Shown piece after piece: positions 1 to 5,784 of a stretch of 5,784 nucleotides of DNA (within the stretch, counting starts at the first letter, position 1; the number at the start of each line of letters is the position of its first letter). Both the position numbers and the translations under genes were made by a program. The stretch lies in assembly GCA_020057805.1 (NCBI GenBank), contig JAGVFD010000034.1, positions 1-5,784 on the forward strand, read 5' to 3'. The notes below the pieces were generated by a model. It saw only the letters and a list, made by a program, of their open reading frames with translations. It searched no databases and was not told the DNA's origin. This stretch comes from Sideroxydans sp. GTDB taxonomy: Bacteria > Pseudomonadota > Gammaproteobacteria > Burkholderiales > Gallionellaceae.

Positions 1-172
1 CATCGGGTTGGCGCACCACTAAATCTAAATCGCTGCTGTCGTAATAATCGCCGTGTACGCGGCTGCCATACGCCCACACTTCTGCATTGGGCAGGTGGGC
101 ATTCAAAATATCTAGCACCATGCGCAGATAGGTTGCAGGCAGATGCAGCTGTGTGGATTCAATGACTGACAT
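1..172 (-). CDS. MNT-domain nucleotidyltransferase (HI0073/MntA-like), 5' end only
   Basis: Partial gene: the first 57 codons are visible and the rest runs off the left edge. It starts at ATG 172-170, preceded by a strong Shine-Dalgarno (GAGG at 182-179, 6 bases from the ATG). The visible protein begins MSVIESTQLHLP, followed by a helix-like stretch and then the nucleotidyltransferase signature GSRVHGDYYDSSDLDL at residues 36-51. This matches GSx10DxD exactly (G36-S37, D48, D50); the two aspartates are the expected metal ligands of DNA polymerase beta-fold nucleotidyltransferases. In the family, MntA-type proteins transfer AMP from ATP to a tyrosine of the partner HEPN toxin and so neutralise it. 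The start overlaps the end of the upstream HEPN gene by 14 bases in another frame, which suggests coupled translation and a cytoplasmic complex. The substrate-binding C-terminal part is not visible, so whether the gene is intact cannot be judged. The family call is firm; the antitoxin role is inferred from the pairing. Confidence 0.9.
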   Translation of the reverse strand, partial: MSVIESTQLHLPATYLRMVLDILNAHLPNAEVWAYGSRVHGDYYDSSDLDLVVRQPD

Positions 173-605
173 TGACTTCCTCTTTGCCAAGCTTTTGCTC
201 TAGCGTGTTTGCCAAGGTTGCGATGTCGCGCAAAAAATCTGGAATTAAGGCCAATGTTTCGCTGGCAAATTGTTCACCATAGTCGTGCGCGGTGTTATTG
301 CGATTGTCGCGATACCGAAACCAGCGCTCCACTTCTTCCGAACTCATCAAGTCATGCACGGCGGCGAGTCGCAGTATGTCTTTGGCAAAGGTTGCTTCCA
401 ATTTTTGGCCACCATGCCCGTAGACTTTCAGCGCTTTTTTAAGCAACTTGAAGGTGGTTTCTTGCGTCAGCTCATAGCCTTTGATAATGGCATTGCGAAA
501 CACTTCTTGATTGATGCTTCCCGCTGGCGCTTGTTGATACAGGGTCAGCGAAGAATCTAACGTTTGCATACAGCGCCGTAAGTGGTCAACGTTTAGAAAG
601 AGCAT
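159..605 (-). CDS. HEPN protein, HI0074-type nucleotidyltransferase substrate-binding family; probable HepT-like RNase toxin
   Basis: A complete small cytoplasmic protein of 148 residues, the usual size for the family. I chose ATG 605 because GGAG sits 7 bases upstream; an in-frame GTG at 620 would add five residues but would overlap the preceding gene and lacks as good a site. The sequence looks largely helical. The HI0074-type pattern is clear: the helix around AIIKGYELTQETTFKLLK near residues 39-56, then EEVERWFRYRD, then RNNTAHDYGE. In the last motif R102, H107 and Y109 form RxxxxHxY, the HEPN RNase active-site motif; the tyrosine is the one AMPylated by MntA in the characterised Shewanella HepT/MntA system. 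No key residue is missing, so an active nuclease is plausible. The next gene encodes the cognate nucleotidyltransferase. Family assignment is strong. The toxin role is inferred, since older annotation treats HI0074 proteins simply as substrate-binding subunits of a nucleotidyltransferase. Confidence 0.92.
   Translation of the reverse strand: MLFLNVDHLRRCMQTLDSSLTLYQQAPAGSINQEVFRNAIIKGYELTQETTFKLLKKALKVYGHGGQKLEATFAKDILRLAAVHDLMSSEEVERWFRYRDNRNNTAHDYGEQFASETLALIPDFLRDIATLANTLEQKLGKEEVNVSH
176..182 (-). promoter_or_regulatory. Ribosome binding site for the MNT gene
   Basis: On the minus strand the bases GAGGAAG end 3 bases before ATG 172, with the GAGG core at 182-179. It lies inside the last codons of the HEPN gene. 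It is well spaced and supports ATG 172 as the start, and therefore the 14-base overlap. Confidence 0.75.
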
Positions 606-609
606 CGTC

Positions 610-3600
610 TTACTCCCCACTCAACGGGCGTGTGCGTTCGCCGCTGCCATTCAAGCCAAAGGTGTCTTGGTCTACCTTCATGCGCAAGGTGAGGTAAGGG
701 CCTTTGGCGCGGTAGTTGGCGCCAGCGAAGTCGCGGTCGTTCATGCCGCGCACGTTGTAGCCAATGGCGCCCCATACGTTGTCCATTACTTTGTAGCCGA
801 CGGATGCGCCGACGCCGTAGCTGTTGACACCGGCATGCCATGAGCGCATGGCCGAGCCGTGTACGCCAATGTCCCAGTCTTGATTTAAGTCGTGGCGCGC
901 TTCTGCACCGAGCAGGTCGGTGTAGCCGCTGTAGTCCACGGCATCAATCGTGTCCAGCACGTATTTAGAGCCGTACTGCAAGGCGATTTGGGTGTGACGT
1001 ACAGGCACCCAGTTTGCATTGAAGTTGTTAACCAGCTTGTCGCCTTTGAGCGCGCTTCCGGGGGTGAGTGTTTTTTGGGTGATGAAATCGGCGCGGTCGT
1101 ACCACACCCATTCACTGTCGTTAGGGCGGTGTGCGTAGGACAAGCGCAAATCGGTGTTGCGGCTGAAGCTGCTGGTGGAGGCCACATTCACTTCACGCAA
1201 GGTGTAGCCCGCCGCCAGCGAACGTCCGTCGTCGAGGTTCCGTTGCATGCCTAACAACAAATTGTTTTGGTCGCCCAAGCTGGCTTTGCGTACTTCGGCA
1301 CGGGCGTTGGCGCTCCACAGGGTGTCGTTGTAACCCGCGCCCAATGCGTAGGCGGTGAAGTCACCCGAGAAGCCTGCGGCAGGCGGGAAGTTGCCTGATG
1401 GCAATGGGGTGTTGAGTTGCAATGGCGCTGCGGTGTTGCGCAGTGTTTGCGTGCGGTCAACGCTGAAGTCAGTTTGCCAGTGTTCGTTGATTTGCCAACG
1501 TTGCACCATGCCCAAGTTGCCGTACATGCGTTCAGCATCGTTGCTGAACGTATTCGCCACCGAGGCGGACATTTCTGCGCCTTGCCAAGGTTGCGTGCGC
1601 AGCCCTACACGGCTGGTGTCGGCGGCAATTTTTTCACCACGGGCGATTTCGTGCTCGGCGAAGGCTTTGGTTTGTTGAGTGAGTTGGTAGTCCGCACCCA
1701 AAATCAAACGATTTGGCATAGGCACGCTGCCTGCTGTGCCGAAGCTCATCTCACCCGAACCGCGCAGCGTGAGCTTGCGATCCAGCATGGCATACGACAC
1801 ACCTGCCAAGGCTTGATTACTTTCACGCGTACCTAGCACCGAGGTGTCACGCGAAGTGCGTGCGCCGTAGTAGGCGTTCAAGGCATCGGTAATTTGTTCG
1901 GTCACACGCGCATCGGCCACGGTGTTTTTCGCACCCGTGGTTAGGTTGAATTGTTGGTAGGCTTGACCGCGTACTTGGGTGGTGTCGCCTAATTTCAAAC
2001 GTCCGTCAAAACCTACTTTGCGCGTAGCAATTTCAGAGGGCGCTTGCTGACCCAAACCAAATGCGCCGTCTTGTTCACGTAGATACAACTTGCCGTCCCA
2101 CACTTCTTCGTGGTGCGTCACTTCACCCAACCAAGATTTACCGCTGCTCACATTGCCTGCACGGTTGCCGTCAGTGCCCGCCAATTCGGCACGCACTTTG
2201 GTTTGCGGGGTCACTTCGTAAGTCGCATCAACACCACTCAAATTACCCGTCGCACCCACTGTGCCTTCATGCACTGCCGTTACACCCACTTCCAAACCCT
2301 TAAGAGGCTTAAAGCTACCGCGACCACCGTAAGTGGCTTTGCTATCCAGCGGGTCTGCGGATTCGTATTCAGCCACGATGTAGGTGGGGTTCAAATCAGC
2401 ATCACGACTTTGAATCGGCTCGCGGAAATTCAACGTGCCAAAGTAGTAATCAATGTCGTAATCCAAATAACGGGTGAGTGATTTAACGCTCACGATGACT
2501 TGAGATTGGAAGCGATCGCGCGTTTCGATACGAATTTTGTCGGAGTTGATCACGATGTTGCCGCGCGACATTTTGTACAGCCCCGACGTGCCGTTACCTT
2601 GAATTTCGTCTTTGATATAAGCCTGCGAAGTGACGGTCGCAAAAGCGTTGTAGCCCAGCTGCTCGCCTTTATATTCACTCTTCAAGCCATTCACAGTACG
2701 GCTGTAACGCGACAGTTCCGTCACGGTAAGCCCGGTGTCGTAATCACCAAACATGGCGTAAAACTGCTTGCGCTCAATCTTCACATACAGTCGGCTAGAC
2801 GAAGCGGCATCGTGTTGCGCTTGAGTGGCATCCCCATACAGCGTGTAGTACTGGGTAGGATCAACCGCTTGCTTGAGCTTGCCATTGCCCAGTTGTTTTG
2901 AGGTGTCGTAGGCCGCAGTCAGCAGGTACTCGCCTTTAATCGTGCCCTTGGCGTAGAACGCGACTTTATTGCCATCGAACAATTCTTTGTCCGCTTGGTT
3001 CGCTTGCAGCGCAGAGATATTGCCCGACAAAGCTTTGTAGCCCGCTGTGCCTTCCGCGAAGCCCACCAAAATCCAATCACGTTGACCGGGCTCTAACCAA
3101 GCGCGCACTTGCTGCGTGCGCTTGTCGTTGAACTGGAACATCAACACCGCATCACCCGTTTGGGTGGTGGGCTCTAGCTCAATCATGGCGATACCGTCAG
3201 TCTTAATTTCGTAGCGCGCTTTGCCGCCCACACGCCCCGTCAACGGCTGACGCTCAAAGCCTTCTTTACGGTCGTAAGAACGATACGGCTCGTTCAAATC
3301 AAACTCACCCGTGATGCCGCGACGTACGGGGTAGCCATCTTTATCTAGGAAACGCACAGCAATAATGGGGCGCGTTTTACCGTCCGCCAATAAACGCGAT
3401 TGCACAGACAACAGTTCAACATGGTCAGGCGTAGAGGCAAAGTGAATGTTGCGTACTTCGCGGCTTACTTCTTGACCCGCCGCGTCGGTAATCACCAACG
3501 CCATCGCGTTGTCGCCTTCCTTCAAAGGAATCGCGCTCCACTTACTCACCGCTACCGTGCGTGGAGTATTGGTTTGTGTGCCGTCGTATAACAAAGCACT

Positions 3601-5784
3601 GACCGCCTCGCCATTCACGGTGATTTTTAAGCTGTGTTTAGGATTGTGTTTTACCGCCACTTTCACAATCGGCAAATTGGGGTGGAAGCTGGCTTGTGGA
3701 TGCAACCAATCGTTGCCCGCTTGCGCGGTAGACAGCCAAGTTTCGTTGTAAGGCAAGCGCTCAATCAAGTGCGACATGTCGTCGTCTTGCTCGGTTTTAG
3801 GGGGGCGTGAATCTGCTTTTTCGGCCAACACCGTGGCATCTGTGCCCGCACTGATAGGCGCATGGTTACGCATGGTGATGCGTGCCACAGGCGCAGTTTG
3901 CGCAGGACGACCCGGCGGCGTAAAGCGCACCATCGACTGGAACATCACGTTAGGGCCCACATCCGCCACATCGAATGTGTATTGATCTTGCCACTTGGCG
4001 GGACGCGCCAAACTGCGGAACACCAACATACCATCCGCCACCACAGGATCATCCACCGCCACGCCATTCAACTTGGTGCTGCCCGCCACATATTTGGCGT
4101 ACTCGGGCAACATCACGGTGGCGCTGTAACCGGTAACTTCAGTTGTGCTCACAATCGACAAGCCCAGCAGCGTGTTATCCAACTGCGCTTGCGCACTTAA
4201 AGTTTGTGTGAGGCGTGTTGCCAACGACGGTTTTTTACGCACATGAAAATCAGCGCGCCACAGCGTGCCGCCTTGCAAATTAACGAACTGCGAATACAAA
4301 CGCCCTGCGAAGCGGTCATTCTTTTCGCAACTCACCACTTCGTAATCTTTAGGCAAAGAATCCAAGTCCAACTGCACCACGTGCGTGCCTGCGCGCAGAT
4401 TGTCGATGTGCCAACGACCATTGTCATCACTCAAAATATAGGTGCCGTCTTGCAATACCACGCGTGCGCCTTTTAAGCCTTTTAGGTCGTTGTCAGCACG
4501 CGCATCACACACGCTTTGTGCGCCGCCTTTTTCAGCGAACTCGCCATTGTCTGGTGTGGACACATCAATCACCCGACCGATCAAAATAGCTTTGTTGCGA
4601 TACAAATCTTCACGCACCAACACAAACGCACGCCCTGTGTTGGAGGAGAAGTTCACGCCATTGGCGGTATTTTCAGCCGTGCCCACATGCGCGCCAGCAG
4701 TTACTTCCAATACGTAGCGCACTTCCATTGTGGCGCCCGCCGCCAAATTCAAATTAAAGGTAAGTGTATTGCCATCACCAGAAATCGCAGGGTCAGCCGC
4801 CAACACGCCATCCACCTTGGTCGAACCTTTTTGGTAACGGAAGCCCGGCGGCATGTGGTCGGCGATTTGCACGTTAGACAAAGCAATCAGCGCGTTATTT
4901 TGAATGCTCAAGGTGTAAGGAATGAACTCGCCCGTACCCACTGCGGCTTTGCCTGCGGTCTTTTGAATTGTCAGCACTTTGCCGCCCGAATCCACCGGCA
5001 TGTCAATCTTCAATGCAGGACCCCACAAGGTGAACACGCCACCGTAAGAGCCGCCTGGCGCTGCACCTGTTGTACCCAAAATTGCTGGCTTGCCTGCTGG
5101 GACGCCGATTAGTGCAGGCAAATTTTTAGCCGGAACAATCGAGGGCCACATGTGTGTAGTCGGCGGCGCAACTGTAATTTTGTAACTGCCCGCAGGCACT
5201 TGTGGGAAACGGAAGCCGCCTTGCACCATCACCGTATCGCAATTAGTGGGCGCACCTGAAGTAAAGCCGCCGCCGGGTAGCGTAGACGTCAGCACGGTTA
5301 CGCCATCATCACAAAACACCTTGGCTTCAGTATTCGTTGTGGTGTCGAATAATCGAACAATGGCACCATCCACGGGCGCGCCCGATATGGAGTCGAACAC
5401 GATGCCGTAGGGGTCAATCAAGCCGCTGCTGGAATTGGCCGACAACACGTTCGTAGCGCAATTCAAATGCTTAAATACCGCCTTGATGGTTTCGTTATGT
5501 GCCGCCACCGTTATTTGACCGTCATTGAGCGTGGGGGCGCTACCAATCGCAGCAAATTTTGTAGCAATCACGCCCACGAATACACCGGTAGATAAGCCCG
5601 TTTCGGTCACTTCGATGGTTTCGATGTCTCCGCCAATCGTCGTCAACTCCACTTGCACGGTTTCTGCCAAGGCCGCGTTCGTATTGTTGTCTAACGAAAC
5701 CACTCGCACAAAGACAGGCTCATTGCGCGAGTACGAAGCAGGCTGAATGCTCGCCGCATCGCTAATGGGCGCCAGCAACATAGC
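610..5784 (-). CDS. Giant modular outer-membrane/surface protein with DUF11, Ig-like and C-terminal beta-barrel domains (5' end missing)
   Basis: The reading frame is open to the right edge. The first in-window Met (5781-5779) is preceded by an in-frame GCT, and no signal peptide or start site is seen, so it is probably internal. Numbering from that Met gives 1723 residues. Visible modules are: 20-105, strands with TETGLSTGVFVG; 118-208, a Cna-B/carboxypeptidase-regulatory-like domain (GIVFDSISGAPVDGA, VPAGSYKITV); 265-390, a DUF11/TIGR01451-type repeat; 397-518, a second regulatory-like domain (GARVVLQDG, DDNGRWHIDNLRAG); 530-622, a degenerate DUF11-like copy; 645-690, a charged linker; 702-783 and 788-892, Ig-like domains; 900-1145, a pre-barrel module with YGDAT, GDYDTGL, GNGTSG and DYDIDYYFGTLNF; 1146-1708, an amphipathic beta-barrel. 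Only five Cys occur, all before residue 490, as expected for an exported protein. It is likely anchored in the outer membrane by its C-terminus. Adhesin, scaffold or transport channel are all possible; no specific function is assigned. No frameshift is seen. Recognition of the class is good, function is unknown. Confidence 0.88.
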   Translation of the reverse strand, partial: AMLLAPISDAASIQPASYSRNEPVFVRVVSLDNNTNAALAETVQVELTTIGGDIETIEVTETGLSTGVFVGVIATKFAAIGSAPTLNDGQITVAAHNETIKAVFKHLNCATNVLSANSSSGLIDPYGIVFDSISGAPVDGAIVRLFDTTTNTEAKVFCDDGVTVLTSTLPGGGFTSGAPTNCDTVMVQGGFRFPQVPAGSYKITVAPPTTHMWPSIVPAKNLPALIGVPAGKPAILGTTGAAPGGSYGGVFTLWGPALKIDMPVDSGGKVLTIQKTAGKAAVGTGEFIPYTLSIQNNALIALSNVQIADHMPPGFRYQKGSTKVDGVLAADPAISGDGNTLTFNLNLAAGATMEVRYVLEVTAGAHVGTAENTANGVNFSSNTGRAFVLVREDLYRNKAILIGRVIDVSTPDNGEFAEKGGAQSVCDARADNDLKGLKGARVVLQDGTYILSDDNGRWHIDNLRAGTHVVQLDLDSLPKDYEVVSCEKNDRFAGRLYSQFVNLQGGTLWRADFHVRKKPSLATRLTQTLSAQAQLDNTLLGLSIVSTTEVTGYSATVMLPEYAKYVAGSTKLNGVAVDDPVVADGMLVFRSLARPAKWQDQYTFDVADVGPNVMFQSMVRFTPPGRPAQTAPVARITMRNHAPISAGTDATVLAEKADSRPPKTEQDDDMSHLIERLPYNETWLSTAQAGNDWLHPQASFHPNLPIVKVAVKHNPKHSLKITVNGEAVSALLYDGTQTNTPRTVAVSKWSAIPLKEGDNAMALVITDAAGQEVSREVRNIHFASTPDHVELLSVQSRLLADGKTRPIIAVRFLDKDGYPVRRGITGEFDLNEPYRSYDRKEGFERQPLTGRVGGKARYEIKTDGIAMIELEPTTQTGDAVLMFQFNDKRTQQVRAWLEPGQRDWILVGFAEGTAGYKALSGNISALQANQADKELFDGNKVAFYAKGTIKGEYLLTAAYDTSKQLGNGKLKQAVDPTQYYTLYGDATQAQHDAASSSRLYVKIERKQFYAMFGDYDTGLTVTELSRYSRTVNGLKSEYKGEQLGYNAFATVTSQAYIKDEIQGNGTSGLYKMSRGNIVINSDKIRIETRDRFQSQVIVSVKSLTRYLDYDIDYYFGTLNFREPIQSRDADLNPTYIVAEYESADPLDSKATYGGRGSFKPLKGLEVGVTAVHEGTVGATGNLSGVDATYEVTPQTKVRAELAGTDGNRAGNVSSGKSWLGEVTHHEEVWDGKLYLREQDGAFGLGQQAPSEIATRKVGFDGRLKLGDTTQVRGQAYQQFNLTTGAKNTVADARVTEQITDALNAYYGARTSRDTSVLGTRESNQALAGVSYAMLDRKLTLRGSGEMSFGTAGSVPMPNRLILGADYQLTQQTKAFAEHEIARGEKIAADTSRVGLRTQPWQGAEMSASVANTFSNDAERMYGNLGMVQRWQINEHWQTDFSVDRTQTLRNTAAPLQLNTPLPSGNFPPAAGFSGDFTAYALGAGYNDTLWSANARAEVRKASLGDQNNLLLGMQRNLDDGRSLAAGYTLREVNVASTSSFSRNTDLRLSYAHRPNDSEWVWYDRADFITQKTLTPGSALKGDKLVNNFNANWVPVRHTQIALQYGSKYVLDTIDAVDYSGYTDLLGAEARHDLNQDWDIGVHGSAMRSWHAGVNSYGVGASVGYKVMDNVWGAIGYNVRGMNDRDFAGANYRAKGPYLTLRMKVDQDTFGLNGSGERTRPLSGE
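613..618 (-). promoter_or_regulatory. Ribosome binding site for the HEPN gene, inside the end of the large gene
   Basis: Minus-strand GGGGAG (618-613) is made by the last two codons (Gly, Glu) of the large surface-protein gene. The stop TAA (612-610) follows at once, then 4 bases, then ATG 605. The spacing from GGAG to ATG is 7 bases, close to ideal. This decides for ATG 605 over GTG 620 and implies that ribosomes ending the large protein could re-initiate on the HEPN gene. Confidence 0.75.
658..2346 (-). other. C-terminal transmembrane beta-barrel region of the large protein
   Basis: Residues about 1146-1708 consist of successive hairpin-like units of roughly 30 residues. In these, strands with alternating hydrophobic and polar residues are joined by short turns such as LDDGR, LNQDWD and VMDNVW. 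Examples are LLLGMQRNLDDGRSLAAGY and VGASVGYKVMDNVWGAIGY. I can pick out about fifteen such units, no cysteines and many Tyr/Trp near strand ends. The final strand YLTLRMKVDQDTF resembles an outer-membrane beta-signal ending in an aromatic residue. The strand number is not fixed by eye. Confidence 0.75.
2347..3084 (-). other. Conserved-looking pre-barrel module of the large protein
   Basis: Residues about 900-1145 are rich in aromatic and charged residues and sit between the Ig-like domains and the barrel. Ordered motifs are RDWILVGFAEGTAG, VAFYAKGTIKGEYLLTAAYD, YYTLYGDAT, SSSRLYVKIER, FGDYDTGL, GNGTSGLYKMSRG, RIETRDR and then RYLDYDIDYYFGTLNFREPI. From memory, the last part resembles the 'GSE.V.l..R..L.rg.DY.IDY..G.i.F' element of other large outer-membrane proteins, including SprA-like ones. 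It could be a plug or the first part of the barrel; the sequence alone cannot decide. Confidence 0.55.
3916..4194 (-). repeat. Degenerate second DUF11-like copy in the large surface protein
   Basis: Residues about 530-622 re-use the core of the first DUF11 domain. MLPEYAKYVAGSTKLNGV lines up with MPPGFRYQKGSTKVDGV, each followed by a DP step and a strand ending LVF or LTF. The opening strand and the xxNxG-type ending of the first copy are poorly kept. It is a protein-level repeat, not an exact DNA repeat. Confidence 0.65.
4612..4989 (-). other. DUF11 (TIGR01451-type) domain, first copy, in the large surface protein
   Basis: Residues about 265-390 follow the family pattern. An opening strand (LTIQKTAGKAAVGTGEFIPY) leads to TLSIQNN, then the hallmark VQIADHMPPGFRY, then GSTKVDG, a DP step, NTLTFNLNLAAGATMEVRY and a closing strand ending TAENTANG. 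DUF11 domains are beta-sandwich repeats of exported surface proteins. Role here: structural spacer, by inference. Confidence 0.85.

Noticed and set aside
435..440. Run of six A on the coding strand of the HEPN gene (CTT AAA AAA GCG), considered as a programmed frameshift site
   Set aside because: The phase does not match the A AAA AAG slippery pattern, and the single frame encodes the whole conserved protein on both sides.
605..620. GTG 620 as the start of the HEPN gene
   Set aside because: It would overlap the large gene by 11 bases and would not use the well-spaced GGAG at 616-613. ATG 605 has that site 7 bases upstream, and the family sequence begins after it.
593..841. Minus-strand 82-codon frame overlapping the end of the large gene
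   Set aside because: Its Arg/Gln/Trp-rich product with no domain is typical of an out-of-frame shadow of the barrel end, and the real frame there ends in a recognisable last barrel strand.
2500..2901. Plus-strand 133-codon frame
   Set aside because: It is antisense to the pre-barrel module, which has clear ordered motifs; no ribosome site or domain supports it.
3800..3805. Run of six C on the coding strand in the linker of the surface protein, considered as a phase-variation tract
   Set aside because: Six bases is short for slipped-strand phase variation, the frame is intact, and similar six-base runs (for example 1071-1076 and 4231-4236) occur elsewhere in the gene.
4516..5112. Plus-strand open frame of 198 codons opposite the large gene
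   Set aside because: It lies wholly antisense to a well-supported frame with recognisable domains. Its translation is rich in His, Cys and Arg with no known motif, as expected from the reverse of a beta-rich coding sequence.
5779..5781. ATG at the right edge as the true start of the large protein
   Set aside because: No signal peptide follows, the frame is open through the preceding codon to the window edge, and the residues after it read like the middle of a beta-rich domain.

Overview
This window is almost wholly protein-coding. All three genes lie on the minus strand and are read from the right edge to the left: (1) the 3' part of a very large gene for a modular outer-membrane/cell-surface protein (610..5784, running off the right edge); (2) a complete small HEPN-type gene of the HI0074 / nucleotidyltransferase substrate-binding family (159..605); (3) the 5' end of its partner, a minimal nucleotidyltransferase (MNT) of the HI0073/MntA type (1..172, running off the left edge). 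There is no intergenic stretch over a few bases, and I see no tRNA, rRNA, insertion sequence, CRISPR array, convincing promoter or terminator.

Organism: a diderm (Gram-negative) bacterium, most likely a proteobacterium. The reasons are the C-terminal transmembrane beta-barrel, which implies an outer membrane, good GGAG/GAGG Shine-Dalgarno sites, moderate GC, and an HI0073/HI0074-type pair. I cannot name a genus.

The large protein (1723 visible residues after the first in-window Met; its true start lies outside) appears as a chain of beta-rich extracytoplasmic domains ending in a barrel. In order: a 'TETG..TGVF' strand module, a Cna-B/carboxypeptidase-regulatory-like domain, a DUF11 domain, a second regulatory-like domain, a degenerate second DUF11-like domain, a charged linker, two Ig-like domains, a conserved ~245-residue pre-barrel module, and a barrel of about 560 residues. 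Its function is unknown; adhesin, surface scaffold and export channel are all possible.

The two small genes look like a type VII (HEPN/MNT) toxin-antitoxin pair. The HEPN protein has the RxxxxHxY motif of HepT RNases, and the MNT protein has the GSx10DxD motif of MntA-type adenylyltransferases. The HEPN start lies 4 bases after the stop of the large gene, and its Shine-Dalgarno is formed by that gene's last codons. The MNT start overlaps the HEPN stop by 14 bases. The three genes are therefore positioned to be co-transcribed and translationally coupled, an odd pairing of a giant outer-membrane protein with a toxin-antitoxin module. That junction and the architecture of the large protein are the points most worth checking.
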